This document shows, piece after piece, positions 1 to 8,980 of a DNA stretch of 64,000 bases (within the stretch, counting starts at the first letter, position 1; each line of letters starts with the position of its first letter). The notes beneath the pieces were generated by a model that ran no database searches, had not been told where the DNA came from, and was given only the letters and a program-made list of their open reading frames with translations. The stretch comes from Litorimonas taeanensis (lineage in GTDB: Bacteria; Pseudomonadota; Alphaproteobacteria; Caulobacterales; Maricaulaceae). Made by a program: the position numbers and the translations under genes. The stretch lies in assembly GCF_003634015.1 (NCBI RefSeq), contig NZ_RBII01000001.1, forward strand, positions 868,001 through 932,000, read 5' to 3'.

Positions 1-1
1 G

Positions 2-385
2 AAGCTAAATGGAGATTATGTCCGTAAGCTCATTCGCAATAGACGCGTGAATGCTGTTCATGACTGTTCCGATGGCGGTCTCGCCATTACTGCCTGTGAA
101 ATGGCTTTTGCCTCTAATATGGGTTTACATTTATCAGAACCTACTGAAGGTACACTTCATGGTTGGCTTTTCGGCGAGGACCAAGGAAGATACCTGCTAG
201 CAGTAGAGAAAAATTCCGTTAACCCAGTAATCTCTACGGCGCATAGTAAAGGAATATCCGCACAAATCGTGGGAACTGTTGGCGGTGACCGCATTAAAGC
301 TGACGGCGCATTTGATGTTTCTGTTCAAGGCCTTCGGGAGAAACATGAGTCTTGGTTGCCAAATTTAATGAAAAGCACTGATTAA
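2..385 (+). CDS. purL: phosphoribosylformylglycinamidine synthase subunit PurL, C-terminal part (5' end outside window)
   Basis: Frame open from base 2 to the TAA at 383-385. The start of the gene lies before the window. The visible ~127 residues hold the PurL C-terminal signature VHDCSDGGLA followed by EMAFA, part of the second AIRS/PurM-like domain. The enzyme makes formylglycinamidine ribonucleotide from FGAR, ATP and glutamine-derived ammonia in purine synthesis. The stop codon shares one base with the bolA start, so the two are probably cotranscribed. The first ATG in frame (base 47) is inside the domain and is not the true start. Confidence 0.93.
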   Translation, partial: KLNGDYVRKLIRNRRVNAVHDCSDGGLAITACEMAFASNMGLHLSEPTEGTLHGWLFGEDQGRYLLAVEKNSVNPVISTAHSKGISAQIVGTVGGDRIKADGAFDVSVQGLREKHESWLPNLMKSTD

Positions 386-627
386 TGGCAATGAAGGGTG
401 AAGATATAGCGGCCATGATTCAAGAGGCTTTGCCTGACGCGCAGGTGGAAATGATTGATTTGGCTGGTGATAATAATCACTGGAAAGCCGTTATCGTCAG
501 CAAGGCTTTTTCAGGGCTTAATCGCGTACGTCAGCACCAGCTTGTCTATGCGGCTTTAAAAGGGAAAATGGACGGTGCAAATGGCGAACTCCATGCCCTC
601 GCACTTGAGACCAAAGCCCCCTCTTGA
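385..627 (+). CDS. bolA: BolA family protein
   Basis: 80 residues, the usual length of short BolA/IbaG proteins. The segment with [13 protein letters not shown] and the following [12 protein letters not shown] is the BolA fold, including the conserved HQxVY region that contributes a cluster ligand. BolA proteins pair with CGFS monothiol glutaredoxins to bind a [2Fe-2S] cluster and act in iron-sulfur and iron handling. The gene overlaps the purL stop by one base and a CGFS glutaredoxin follows 82 bp downstream, which supports the pairing. The start could also be ATG 391, two codons later. Confidence 0.93.
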   Translation: MAMKGEDIAAMIQEALPDAQVEMIDLAGDNNHWKAVIVSKAFSGLNRVRQHQLVYAALKGKMDGANGELHALALETKAPS

Positions 628-709
628 AACCACGAAAATGATGCCCAATTATAGGGCTAAAGTATTATTCATAGTTTTATGTCTGAAAATTATAGGAAAA
701 GAACACCTC

Positions 710-1036
710 ATGGACGTTAAAGAGCGAATTTCAAAAACAGTATCTGACAATGACGTCGTACTCTTTATGAAAGGTACACCCGTCTTTCCTCAGTGCGGGT
801 TTTCATCAACAGTTGTACAGGTTTTCGACTATCTTGGCGTGAATTACGAGAGCGTCAATGTCCTAGAAGACATGGAAATCCGTCAAGGTATAAAAGATTA
901 CAATAATTGGCCAACCATTCCCCAAGTCTTTGTTAAAGGTGAATTTATTGGCGGGTGTGATATTGTGCGCGAAATGTTTGAAAGCGGTGAACTACGCACA
1001 ATGCTCACTGAAAAAGGCGTTGAAACAACAGCTTAG
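710..1036 (+). CDS. grxD: monothiol glutaredoxin, Grx4 family
   Basis: 108 residues. The motif KGTPxFPQCGFS puts the CGFS active site at residues 29-32, with the TIPQVF cis-proline loop and the GGCD glutathione-binding motif behind it. This class carries [2Fe-2S] clusters and partners with BolA, encoded just upstream. An open frame extends back to 575, but ATG 710 is preceded by AGGAAAAG at good spacing and matches the family N-terminus, so the longer form is rejected. It acts in the cytoplasm. Confidence 0.94.
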   Translation: MDVKERISKTVSDNDVVLFMKGTPVFPQCGFSSTVVQVFDYLGVNYESVNVLEDMEIRQGIKDYNNWPTIPQVFVKGEFIGGCDIVREMFESGELRTMLTEKGVETTA

Positions 1037-1157
1037 TGCTTTTGTTTATAGCTAACGCCCACTTAATGGCAATTTAAACGTCTATAAAGCCTCTTGTAGT
1101 AATACTGTGTCAGCGATGAATTATCGCGGGCACAGATACTTCAGGAATATATTGGCA

Positions 1158-1748
1158 ATGGATGAGAACACTCCACAATCGGAACTGGAATTACAAATCC
1201 AAGCCGTTCGGGTCGAAGCCGAAAAAAGGGATTCGGAACCTTACAAAATCCGTCGTAAATCTAAAGCTCCATCACAATTGTTAAATGGCCTAGTTCGCTT
1301 CAGTCTTTTAGGGGCTGTAGTTATGATGGGATATATTAGCCTCCACTATATACCCGCTTATTTTAACCCATCCAAATATTTGAATGCTAATAAGCAGTAT
1401 GTGTCTTCAAAGAGATTAGACACAAATGAGAGCGGCGCCTTAGTTGGCCATTATCTAGATGTCACGAGTGTCAAAAAAACTTACCTCCGTCAGGGACAGG
1501 CGCTTCGCGTTCAATATTTGCGCCCTGATAACAGCAACATCGAATTGCGTATTAAACGATGCCGGTCCGTATTTCTCATTGAAGTCTTTAAGTGTGAGGT
1601 CGTAGGAGAAAAAGTCGTGCAAATCACCGAAGGGCAAAATGGGACACAGCGCTTCATTTTTGAGGATAAGGGATTTTATATGTTGGAAGAGCGGGTTTCA
1701 GGTCAAACGAACTCCAAAGACTTCCGCGTAGTCTGGAGCCGAGTGTAA
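1158..1748 (+). CDS. hypothetical single-pass membrane protein
   Basis: 196 residues from ATG 1158, which has AGGAAT nine bases upstream. GTG 1107 and ATG 1116 are in-frame alternatives with weaker ribosome sites. The first ~45 residues are charged and probably cytoplasmic. A hydrophobic segment (LVRFSLLGAVVMMGYISL) follows, then a polar domain of about 130 residues, presumably periplasmic, with two cysteines (RCRSV, KCEVV) that could form a disulfide. I do not recognise a family. It stands alone between the glutaredoxin gene and a shared terminator. Confidence 0.65.
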   Translation: MDENTPQSELELQIQAVRVEAEKRDSEPYKIRRKSKAPSQLLNGLVRFSLLGAVVMMGYISLHYIPAYFNPSKYLNANKQYVSSKRLDTNESGALVGHYLDVTSVKKTYLRQGQALRVQYLRPDNSNIELRIKRCRSVFLIEVFKCEVVGEKVVQITEGQNGTQRFIFEDKGFYMLEERVSGQTNSKDFRVVWSRV

Positions 1749-1772
1749 CCTCTCTTTTCAGATGGTTTATGC

Positions 1773-1806
1773 AAAAAAACCCGCCAAATTGGCGGGTTTT
1801 CTTTTT
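1773..1806. terminator. bidirectional intrinsic terminator between the membrane protein gene and rpsD
   Basis: Arms AAAACCCGCCAA (1776-1787) and TTGGCGGGTTTT (1789-1800), flanked by A and T runs on both sides. It lies between the convergent stop codons at 1748 and 1825, so it can end transcription from either side. Confidence 0.9.
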
Positions 1807-1824
1807 GTTTGTCTGGAGTTCTCT

Positions 1825-2442
1825 CTAGCGAGAGTAAAATTCCACAACCAAGTTTGGTTCCATAACAACTGGGTATGGCACTTCGTCAAAACTAGGAACA
1901 CGTGCGAAAGTAGCTTGCATACCTTTTGGATCAACGCTGATATAATCTGGTAATTCACGTTCAGCACTTTCTAGAGCCTCAAGAACCAATGCCATTGTGC
2001 GCGACTTCTCACGAACTTCAATGACATCACCAACGTTACAACGATAAGAAGGAATGTTTACTTTTTTACCGTTCACAAGAACATGACCGTGGTTCACGAA
2101 CTGACGTGCAGCGAAAACAGTTGGAACGAATTTAGCACGATAGACAATCGCGTCCAAACGGCGCTCTAGCAAACCAATAAGGTTTTCAGAAGCATCCCCC
2201 TTCATCCGTGTGGCTTGGTCATATGTTTTGCGGAATTGTTTTTCCATGATGTTGCCGTAATAGCCTTTAAGCTTCTGCTTGGCGCGAAGCTGTGTACCAA
2301 AATCAGATAGCTTTGATTTACGACCTTGGCCATGCTGACCAGGGCCATAAGGGCGTTTGTTAACTGGAGATTTCGGGCGGCCCCAAATATTCTCGCCCAT
2401 ACGGCGATCAATTTTATATTTTGCTGAATTACGCTTAGACAT
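1825..2442 (-). CDS. rpsD: 30S ribosomal protein S4
   Basis: 205 residues, the normal S4 length. It begins [14 protein letters not shown] and carries the alphaproteobacterial S4 pattern ([21 protein letters not shown]) followed by the S4 RNA-binding domain ([28 protein letters not shown]). S4 nucleates assembly of the 30S body by binding 16S rRNA. The frame extends six codons upstream to a TTG, but ATG 2442 gives the family N-terminus. It is monocistronic here, outside the large ribosomal operons, as is common in this class. Confidence 0.97.
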   Translation of the reverse strand: MSKRNSAKYKIDRRMGENIWGRPKSPVNKRPYGPGQHGQGRKSKLSDFGTQLRAKQKLKGYYGNIMEKQFRKTYDQATRMKGDASENLIGLLERRLDAIVYRAKFVPTVFAARQFVNHGHVLVNGKKVNIPSYRCNVGDVIEVREKSRTMALVLEALESAERELPDYISVDPKGMQATFARVPSFDEVPYPVVMEPNLVVEFYSR

Positions 2443-2659
2443 GCGTTTGTACTCTTTCAATCGACGTGGCCCGGCTCATCCAACCTATTTGGATAGCGAT
2501 TACAACGGCGGCACCACACCTTCCCGTAATAAAGCGCGCCTTTTAGCGGTCTTTGCCTGTAAGTCAACTCTGCAATGTAGAGGGCTAAAATACTGAACCG
2601 CTGATTACTGTCATAATATTTGAGTTGTTTTAAACGTGTCTCTGTGACAATCGCGAGAG

Positions 2660-3589
2660 ATGAAAACGATTACCCCTCTGACCTCTCAGACCGACTTAAC
2701 CAGACATGGTTTATGGGCAGGTGTTGCCGCCTATTTTATATGGGGGCTATTTCCGTTTTATTTCAAAGCGACGGCGAGTATTAGCGCTGTAGAACTGGTC
2801 TCCCACCGAGTTATCTGGTCAGTCCCATTTGGGTTGCTTATCATCATTTTCCGCCATCAAATCGGTGAAGTAATCTCGGCATTAAAAAAGCCAAAAACAA
2901 TTGCTTTACTCTTCCTCGCAGCAGTCGCCCTTGCTTTGAACTGGGGTATGTACATATGGGCAATCCAGCAAAATCAAATTTTCCAAGGCAGTTTAGGCTA
3001 TTACATAAACCCAATTATATATGTCCTCGTGGGTGTCGTATTTATGGGTGAAACTTTGTCAAAAGCCCAAGGCATAGCGACTGCCCTCGCCTTTTTCGGT
3101 GTTGCTGTCTTAACGATCTATGGCGGCGTATTTCCAGGAATCGCTCTTTTTCTAGCGATTACCTTCACAACCTATGGCGTTATACGAAAGAAAGTAGAGA
3201 TTGGCGCTATGCCAGGTCTTTTTATTGAGACCTTATTACTGTTACTTCCAGCTATAGTATATTTGTTATGGGTTGCTCAACAAGGCACGTTACAGTTCAC
3301 TCATCTTGGAACAAAGATGGACATCCTTATCCTGTTAGCAGGTCCGATCACTGTACTCCCTCTGCTCGCATTTGCTTTCGCAGCAAGACGGCTAAAACTC
3401 TCAACCTTGGGATTCTTACAGTTCATTGGACCTACTTTGCAATTCTTATGTGGTCTATATTTTGGAGAGACCTTTACCCTAGCACATGCAGTTTGCTTTG
3501 GCTCGATTTGGATTGGTGTGGCTATATTCAGCTATGATGCTTGGCAAAAAAACAAAAAAGTGAAACGTCTGATGAAACCAATTGGTTAG
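2660..3589 (+). CDS. rarD: RarD-type EamA transporter
   Basis: 309 residues with about ten hydrophobic segments, i.e. two EamA repeats. RarD-specific features are WGLFPFYFK near the N-terminus, ELVSHRVIWS, and LNWGMYIWAIQ followed by GSLGYYINP. The family is annotated as chloramphenicol-sensitivity protein RarD within the drug/metabolite transporters. The real substrate is not established. It is divergent from rpsD across about 217 bp and has no operon partner. Confidence 0.9.
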   Translation: MKTITPLTSQTDLTRHGLWAGVAAYFIWGLFPFYFKATASISAVELVSHRVIWSVPFGLLIIIFRHQIGEVISALKKPKTIALLFLAAVALALNWGMYIWAIQQNQIFQGSLGYYINPIIYVLVGVVFMGETLSKAQGIATALAFFGVAVLTIYGGVFPGIALFLAITFTTYGVIRKKVEIGAMPGLFIETLLLLLPAIVYLLWVAQQGTLQFTHLGTKMDILILLAGPITVLPLLAFAFAARRLKLSTLGFLQFIGPTLQFLCGLYFGETFTLAHAVCFGSIWIGVAIFSYDAWQKNKKVKRLMKPIG

Positions 3590-3631
3590 TCAAGTCTGAC
3601 TTTAATCTCGCTTCATTAATCTGGCTTCCGT

Positions 3632-3922
3632 TTAACGTTGCCCCGATAAGAAATTCATAAATTCATGCCCACCGGGAGACACCGCAAAAATTCCTATTAA
3701 ATATGCCGTAAACATAATGAGGGTCTGAGCTGCAAATAAAAACACGCCATCTAAAACCATGTTTTTGGGCAAAGACAACGGAGTGCTTTTAACATTTTTA
3801 TGCCTTGCAGTGGCAAAAATCAGTGTTGAGAGAAAAGCAAGTAATAAAACGACACTACCAGGCCATGCCAAGAACCCTGCCACTATCGCTACAACAATCA
3901 AACAATACCCAAGATACTTCAT
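3632..3922 (-). CDS. hypothetical small membrane protein
   Basis: 96 residues with three or four hydrophobic stretches (YLGYCLIVVAIVAGFLAW, VVLLLAFLSTLIFA, VFLFAAQTLIMFTAYLIGIFAV). ATG 3922 has GAAGG eight bases upstream, better placed than for the GTG two codons before it. It starts 14 bases after the trmJ stop and its ribosome site lies between the two genes, so it is probably cotranscribed with trmJ. No family recognised; the inner membrane is the likely location. Confidence 0.65.
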   Translation of the reverse strand: MKYLGYCLIVVAIVAGFLAWPGSVVLLLAFLSTLIFATARHKNVKSTPLSLPKNMVLDGVFLFAAQTLIMFTAYLIGIFAVSPGGHEFMNFLSGQR

Positions 3923-3936
3923 CGTCACGACCTTCT

Positions 3937-4731
3937 TTATTTTATACGCGCTTTACCGCGCCCCTCGGCCAGCGCTTTCACAATACCGCGAAAGGTTCTG
4001 ACTTCCTGTACTGTCATTTTTGCACGTGTCAAAGGCGCTCTTATGTTTTGCGACATCAACGCCCGTTTTGATTCAGGAAAGAAAAACCCCGCATTGTCGA
4101 GCTCTTGTTCTAAATGTTCAAAAAGTCCTGTTAAATCCTTGCGCTCGGCAGCGTCACTAATCTCCGGATTAAACACATCAGGTATATTGGGTAAGGAGGC
4201 GTTAGCCCAGATATAGGCAAAAATGTTTACCGCTTGAGCTAAGTTAAGAGACTGAAAAGCTTGATTCACGGGATATGTTAAAATTGCATCTGCTAATACA
4301 ACATCAGCATTTGTTAACCCTGCTTTTTCAGGTCCAAACAATATCCCTGTCGGTAAGCCAGATGCACTAAGCCCCTTAAGCTTAGGTCCAATGTCATCAG
4401 TTCCAACAACAGGAATTTCTAACTCTCTACGACGCGCCGTCGCGGCCAAAACATATTGCAAATCAGATACAGCCTCTTCAACTGTATCAAAGACTCTCGC
4501 TGTATTTAGAACATCTACAGCTCCCGCCGCCATAGGTTCCGCCGCAGGATTTGGCCACCCGTCACGAGGCGCCACGAGCCGCAGATCCGTTAGACCAAAA
4601 TTCAACATGCAACGACACGCGGCACCAATATTTTCGCCAAGTTGTGGACGCACTAGAATCACGGCTGGCACAGGAGAGTCAGTCTCTTGCGCAACAATGC
4701 GCCCTAATTGGTCTTTCGTCGTTTTTCCCAT
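3937..4731 (-). CDS. trmJ: tRNA (cytidine/uridine-2'-O-)-methyltransferase, TrmJ-like
   Basis: 264 residues from ATG 4731; an ATG three codons earlier is possible. SPOUT-fold motifs are in order: RPQLGENIGAACRCMLNFG (motif 1), ILFGPEKAGLTN (motif 2), and YPVNQAFQSLNLAQAV (motif 3, forming the SAM knot). TrmJ methylates the ribose at position 32 of tRNA. A C-terminal helical extension is present as in TrmJ and unlike TrmL. It is divergent from icd. Confidence 0.88.
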   Translation of the reverse strand: MGKTTKDQLGRIVAQETDSPVPAVILVRPQLGENIGAACRCMLNFGLTDLRLVAPRDGWPNPAAEPMAAGAVDVLNTARVFDTVEEAVSDLQYVLAATARRRELEIPVVGTDDIGPKLKGLSASGLPTGILFGPEKAGLTNADVVLADAILTYPVNQAFQSLNLAQAVNIFAYIWANASLPNIPDVFNPEISDAAERKDLTGLFEHLEQELDNAGFFFPESKRALMSQNIRAPLTRAKMTVQEVRTFRGIVKALAEGRGKARIK

Positions 4732-4857
4732 TTCTTTCACCTAAATGCGTAACCAGAACCCATGCACTAATAATGTAGCGTTCTTTAGTCTTTAGTTTTT
4801 GTGCCACTGGTGTTAAAGGCGGCGCAAACTTAATCCAAACCGCTTACAGAGGTAAAT

Positions 4858-6069
4858 ATGGCTAAAATCAAGGTAAATAATCCCGTCGTTGATATGAATG
4901 GCGACGAGATGACGCGCATCATCTGGGACATGATTAAAGAACGTCTCATTCATCCTTACCTCGACATTGAACTTTTGGACTACGATCTATCCATTCAGAG
5001 TCGTGATGCTACAGACGATCAAATTACTGTTGATGCTGCCAATGCCATCAAAAAGTATAATGTCGGCATCAAGTGCGCGACAATCACACCTGACGAACAA
5101 CGCGTTGAAGAATTCGACCTAAAGAAAATGTGGCGGTCTCCAAACGGGACTATTCGCAATATCTTGGGTGGTGTTGTATTCCGTGAACCGATTATTTGTA
5201 ACAACGTCCCTCGCCTAGTTCCTGGGTGGACCCAACCTATCGTTATTGGACGTCACGCTTTCGGTGACCAATACAAAGCGACAGACTTCCTAGTCCCAGG
5301 CAAAGGTAAGCTTATGATGACTTGGGAAGGCGAAAACGGCGACAAAATTGAACGTGAAGTCTTTGACTTCCCAGAAGCCGGCGTGGCCATGGGTATGTAT
5401 AACCTTGACGCCTCTATTCGTGACTTTGCACGCGCTTGCTTCAATTATGGTGTACAACGCAAATGGCCTGTTTACATGTCGACTAAGAATACAATTCTTA
5501 AAAAGTATGACGGCCGCTTTAAAGATATTTTCCAAGAGATTTTTGATGCTGAATTTGCAGATAAATTCGCTGAATTTGGCGGTGAGTATCAGCACCGTCT
5601 AATTGATGACATGGTCGCAGCGGCAATGAAATGGTCTGGCGGATACATTTGGGCCTGTAAAAACTACGATGGGGATGTACAATCTGACACTGTCGCACAA
5701 GGTTTTGGCTCACTTGGGTTGATGACTTCTTTCCTTTTGACACCAGACGGGAAAACTATGGAAGCAGAAGCAGCACACGGTACAGTGACACGTCACTACC
5801 GTAACCATCAAAAAGGTGAAGCAACCTCCACTAACTCAACAGCGTCTATCTTTGCTTGGACACGTGGCCTCGCACACCGCGGTAAAATTGACGATAATGA
5901 AGAGCTAATCAAATTTGCAACGGGTCTAGAGAAAACAGTAATCGAAACCGTTGAAGGCGGCCAAATGACAAAAGACTTGGCCTTACTTGTGGGTGATCAG
6001 CAAGGCTGGCTTACAACAGAAGGTTATCTCGAAGCAATTGCTGAGAACTTCGAACGAAAAATGACATAA
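4858..6069 (+). CDS. icd: NADP-dependent isocitrate dehydrogenase (eukaryote-like homodimeric type)
   Basis: 403 residues. It starts [23 protein letters not shown] and contains SPNGTIRN, the substrate-binding [12 protein letters not shown], and [17 protein letters not shown]. This is the homodimeric NADP-IDH subfamily shared with mitochondria and alphaproteobacteria, not the E. coli type. It oxidises isocitrate to 2-oxoglutarate with NADP in the TCA cycle. GAGG precedes the ATG at proper spacing. It is monocistronic, with its own terminator. Confidence 0.97.
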   Translation: MAKIKVNNPVVDMNGDEMTRIIWDMIKERLIHPYLDIELLDYDLSIQSRDATDDQITVDAANAIKKYNVGIKCATITPDEQRVEEFDLKKMWRSPNGTIRNILGGVVFREPIICNNVPRLVPGWTQPIVIGRHAFGDQYKATDFLVPGKGKLMMTWEGENGDKIEREVFDFPEAGVAMGMYNLDASIRDFARACFNYGVQRKWPVYMSTKNTILKKYDGRFKDIFQEIFDAEFADKFAEFGGEYQHRLIDDMVAAAMKWSGGYIWACKNYDGDVQSDTVAQGFGSLGLMTSFLLTPDGKTMEAEAAHGTVTRHYRNHQKGEATSTNSTASIFAWTRGLAHRGKIDDNEELIKFATGLEKTVIETVEGGQMTKDLALLVGDQQGWLTTEGYLEAIAENFERKMT

Positions 6070-6094
6070 ACCCACAACCTAAAGAAACAAATTT

Positions 6095-6126
6095 AAAACC
6101 CACCTCTTATGGTGGGTTTTATTTTG
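6095..6126. terminator. bidirectional intrinsic terminator of icd; contains the esterase stop codon
   Basis: Arms AAAACCCACC (6095-6104) and GGTGGGTTTT (6111-6120) with loop TCTTAT, T-rich on the plus side and A-rich on the other. The stop codon of the convergent esterase (6119-6121) lies inside the right arm, so both genes appear to share this element. Confidence 0.88.
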
Positions 6127-7183
6127 CCTGAAGAGTAGGTTTTTGACCCGCCTTCATAATGACACACATGCCTCGCCACGTTTCTGGGTCTTCATTATAC
6201 GCCTCAAAAGTAATTACTTGAGCGTTGAGTGAATCACACGGCTTTTCGATGTTATCTTTGGCTTTGTCCGATAACGGAGGCACCATGCCATCTTTAAACA
6301 TCCAAAATGATTCACTATTCGTCCCCACTCTATATGGCGTAGAAAAATTGGTCCGAACCATATCAAGTGCCGCAGGGTGATAAATGGTACCATGGTCTTC
6401 GTGATTACGTCGATCAACATAAGTCCAATTAGGAACCTCATTATCTTGTAATGCTTTAATAAGTACATCTAAACCACGCTGCATTTCACCGCCTTCATTG
6501 CCCATTGTCAGGTATAGCGATGGGGTTTTCTTATCACTTTCATTTAAAATCTCAGACGCAGTTAAGGGCACTGCCAATTCATCCCACCAAAGGCTTGGAC
6601 TGACCGCAGCAAAATGGGTGAACAAACTTGGCGCATTCAAATAGGTTTCTGTAACAAATAGTCCAGCAAGAGACTCGCCCAATAAAATCCTACGCTTATC
6701 AGTGCGGTACTTCGCTTCTACCCATGGAATAACATCACCCTCCAAAAATGCCCTAAACTCATCCGCACCGCCCCTTTCAGGAAAAACATCATTATAGCGT
6801 GGATTATCAGACGGAGGCGTTAATTCAGCGGCTCTATTCACTGTCTCAACACCGACTAAAATCATTGGCTCAACTGTCCAATTAATATCAATTGACTGGA
6901 GTATACCGGCAATGTGGGGGAAGTCCTGCTCAGCGCCACCATCGATGAGATAGAGTACTGGAAAGTCTTTTTCAGGTTCCGCAAAATATTGTTGGGGCAG
7001 CCGGATCGAAATATTGCGAGTTGTTCCAAATACATTTGATGTAACTGTATAGCTCTTACCAATTTCTATTGGCTTCCACTCAGATGATGCTTCTTCATCC
7101 CTTTCACCTACTTCAAAGCTACTCTCGTCAACACAAGAGAGCAGTATTAGAGAAGAGATGCTTATTAGTATAGCTTTTAACAT
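6119..7183 (-). CDS. alpha/beta-hydrolase esterase lipoprotein (esterase D / Fes-like)
   Basis: 354 residues. The N-terminus is a lipoprotein signal with lipobox LLSC (Cys17), so the protein should be lipid-anchored in the envelope. The region around 55-270 fits the putative esterase family PF00756. FPVLYLIDGG is the core strand region, and the nucleophile elbow LLGESLAG places Ser171. NHEDHGT near residue 265 is a candidate for the catalytic His. The substrate cannot be read from sequence; relatives cleave ferric-siderophore, acyl or glycerol esters. Confidence 0.8.
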   Translation of the reverse strand: MLKAILISISSLILLSCVDESSFEVGERDEEASSEWKPIEIGKSYTVTSNVFGTTRNISIRLPQQYFAEPEKDFPVLYLIDGGAEQDFPHIAGILQSIDINWTVEPMILVGVETVNRAAELTPPSDNPRYNDVFPERGGADEFRAFLEGDVIPWVEAKYRTDKRRILLGESLAGLFVTETYLNAPSLFTHFAAVSPSLWWDELAVPLTASEILNESDKKTPSLYLTMGNEGGEMQRGLDVLIKALQDNEVPNWTYVDRRNHEDHGTIYHPAALDMVRTNFSTPYRVGTNSESFWMFKDGMVPPLSDKAKDNIEKPCDSLNAQVITFEAYNEDPETWRGMCVIMKAGQKPTLQAK

Positions 7184-7454
7184 TCCAACATCTTGACCAC
7201 TGCCGTAACTATCTCAAGGATTTTCTGTTTCGCAGGCTTATCAAGACGAAACTACAACCCAATATATACGCGGAGTGCAAACAACAAAGCCGCTTTCATA
7301 GGCGATGATTGATTAAAATGTGCGAAATTCGCAGGGAGTTATATCTCTTAAATTACCAAATTTTCGGTCAGTTATGGTTATACTTGAATATATCCAGACA
7401 TAGCTGCACACTCGCGGACCTAGCCGACTTTACAATTTAATCAAGACAAACGTC

Positions 7455-7964
7455 ATGCCCTATAACGACATTCCCCAAGGCGATGCCCCAGATTTCGTTT
7501 ATACTCTTTAGATTGCAGCTTCTATTGAGACTGTATGGAGTAGTCTCATTGAGAAAGAAATCACTCAGAAATATTGGGGCCGAGAAAATAGATCCGACTG
7601 GAAACAAGGGTCGATATGGGAACATATACGTACAGACGGTTCGAATGCCGTCGATATTCATGGACAAGTAATTGAATGCATCCCGCCTAAAAAACTGGTT
7701 GTGACATGGAATGCTCTAGAGACAAGTACGACTCATGAACCAGCCCCTTCACTTGTGACATATGAAATGCTTGCCTTAGGCCCAGATACCAGACTTACTG
7801 TTACTCATAGCCTGCTGAACAAAGACTCCGTTATGCATAACGGCGTAACGCAAGGATGGCAGGCAGTCTTATCAAATTTAAAAACAGTGTTGGAAACAGG
7901 CAAGCCTCTATCTTCGCACTTATGGGGCGAAGCGGAGCCAGAACACCCTGATGATGGCTATTAA
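7455..7964 (+). pseudogene. SRPBCC / AHSA1-domain protein interrupted by an in-frame amber codon
   Basis: Reading from ATG 7455 gives 18 residues ending DFVYTL, then TAG at 7509-7511. The same frame then continues unbroken to 7964 with an AHSA1-like (START/Bet v1 fold) domain: IAASIETVWSSL, QKYWGRENRSDWKQGS, ECIPPKKLVVTWN. Relatives have an aromatic residue, usually Tyr, where the stop is, so one base change (TAC or TAT to TAG) explains it. The first ATG after the stop (7701) is past half of the domain. TAG is a normal stop elsewhere here. A recent loss of function is most likely; amber readthrough or a sequencing error is possible. Confidence 0.8.
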
Positions 7965-7975
7965 GCCTTACTTGG

Positions 7976-8332
7976 CTAGGCTTGAGTCCAAACGGCTAAA
8001 TTATTACCACTGGGATCATTAAAATGAAAACGGCGACCGCCAGGGAAGCTGAAAATACTTTTTGTCACAATGCCGCCTTCTGCGCGAATAGATGCCTCTG
8101 ATACTTCAAGGTCATTGGAGTATAGAACTATCAGAGCGCCCTGCTCTGACGGCTTTCGATCACTATCCATATCAAAACCGCCATCCAAACCAGCGCCTTG
8201 AATAGCCGTGTAAGTCTCCCCATAGTCAATGAATGACCAACCAAAAACCTTCCCATAGAAGGTCTTCATTACATCATTATTCACTGAAGGTAGTTCAATA
8301 TAGTTCAAACTGTGATGTTGAATGTCAGTCAT
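7976..8332 (-). CDS. VOC (glyoxalase/bleomycin resistance) family protein
   Basis: 118 residues, one VOC module pair. The pattern is LNYIELPSVN ... TFYGKVFGWSF, a central GGFD, then GGRRFHFNDPSGNNLAVW, which is the usual end of the fold. Such proteins are metal-dependent lyases, dioxygenases or resistance proteins; the substrate is unknown. It starts 8 bases after the pcm stop, so it is likely the last gene of a surE-pcm-VOC transcript. The ribosome-binding site is weak. Confidence 0.82.
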   Translation of the reverse strand: MTDIQHHSLNYIELPSVNNDVMKTFYGKVFGWSFIDYGETYTAIQGAGLDGGFDMDSDRKPSEQGALIVLYSNDLEVSEASIRAEGGIVTKSIFSFPGGRRFHFNDPSGNNLAVWTQA

Positions 8333-8340
8333 TATATCGC

Positions 8341-8967
8341 TTACAAACTACGTGATTTTCCGGGCTCTATCATATCAAGATTAAGCGGCATGAGGGTTTC
8401 TTCTGATACTTTAGAGCGCGCCTTTGAATATCGCATAAGCTGTTCATCCACCACCGCTATCATCTCTCCACCCGTCGCTAATTGCTCAAGTAACATGGGC
8501 GGTGCGGCACGCGACGCGCACCCCATGATAATTCGGTGAAATGGCGCTTGTCCTGCCCAACCATAACGACCATCTCCATGACGTATGACTGTATTCATAA
8601 CCTGCAAATTAGAAAGTCGCCCCTCTGCATCTGCTATCAATTTTTTATACCGTTCAACCGCGTAAACTCGCTTGCATAAATGAGACAGAACAGCCGTTTG
8701 ATACCCACTCCCCACACCTATTTCTAAAACTTTATGGCCTTTTTCTACTCGAAGGAATTGAAGCATTAAAGATACAATCCAAGGCGCCGTTATGGTTTGA
8801 CCACAATCTATTGGTAAGGATTGCTCCGCATAGGCTTTATCAAAATATTCGGCGGGCACGAAAGCCTTACGAGGGGCTAGTTCTATCGCTCGAAGAACTT
8901 TATTGTCTGAAATGCCCTTCCCTCGAAGGCGCATAACCATATCGATAAGACCAGGATCAAACGCCAT
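8341..8967 (-). CDS. pcm: protein-L-isoaspartate O-methyltransferase
   Basis: 208 residues, typical PCMT length. It has PRKAFVP and SLPIDCGQTITAPWIVSLML (substrate region), then the SAM-binding motif VLEIGVGSGYQTAVLS. The enzyme methylates isoaspartyl residues in damaged proteins to allow repair. It sits 13 bases downstream of surE, a pairing conserved in many proteobacteria. It begins at ATG 8967 without a clear Shine-Dalgarno, suggesting translational coupling to surE. Confidence 0.93.
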   Translation of the reverse strand: MAFDPGLIDMVMRLRGKGISDNKVLRAIELAPRKAFVPAEYFDKAYAEQSLPIDCGQTITAPWIVSLMLQFLRVEKGHKVLEIGVGSGYQTAVLSHLCKRVYAVERYKKLIADAEGRLSNLQVMNTVIRHGDGRYGWAGQAPFHRIIMGCASRAAPPMLLEQLATGGEMIAVVDEQLMRYSKARSKVSEETLMPLNLDMIEPGKSRSL

Positions 8968-8980
8968 TTATATGAATGCG

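Noticed and set aside
7509-7511. TAG as a recoded (pyrrolysine or other) codon in the SRPBCC gene
   Set aside because: TAG is used as an ordinary stop by other genes here such as serS and nagZ, and the family needs no special residue at this site. A point mutation is simpler.
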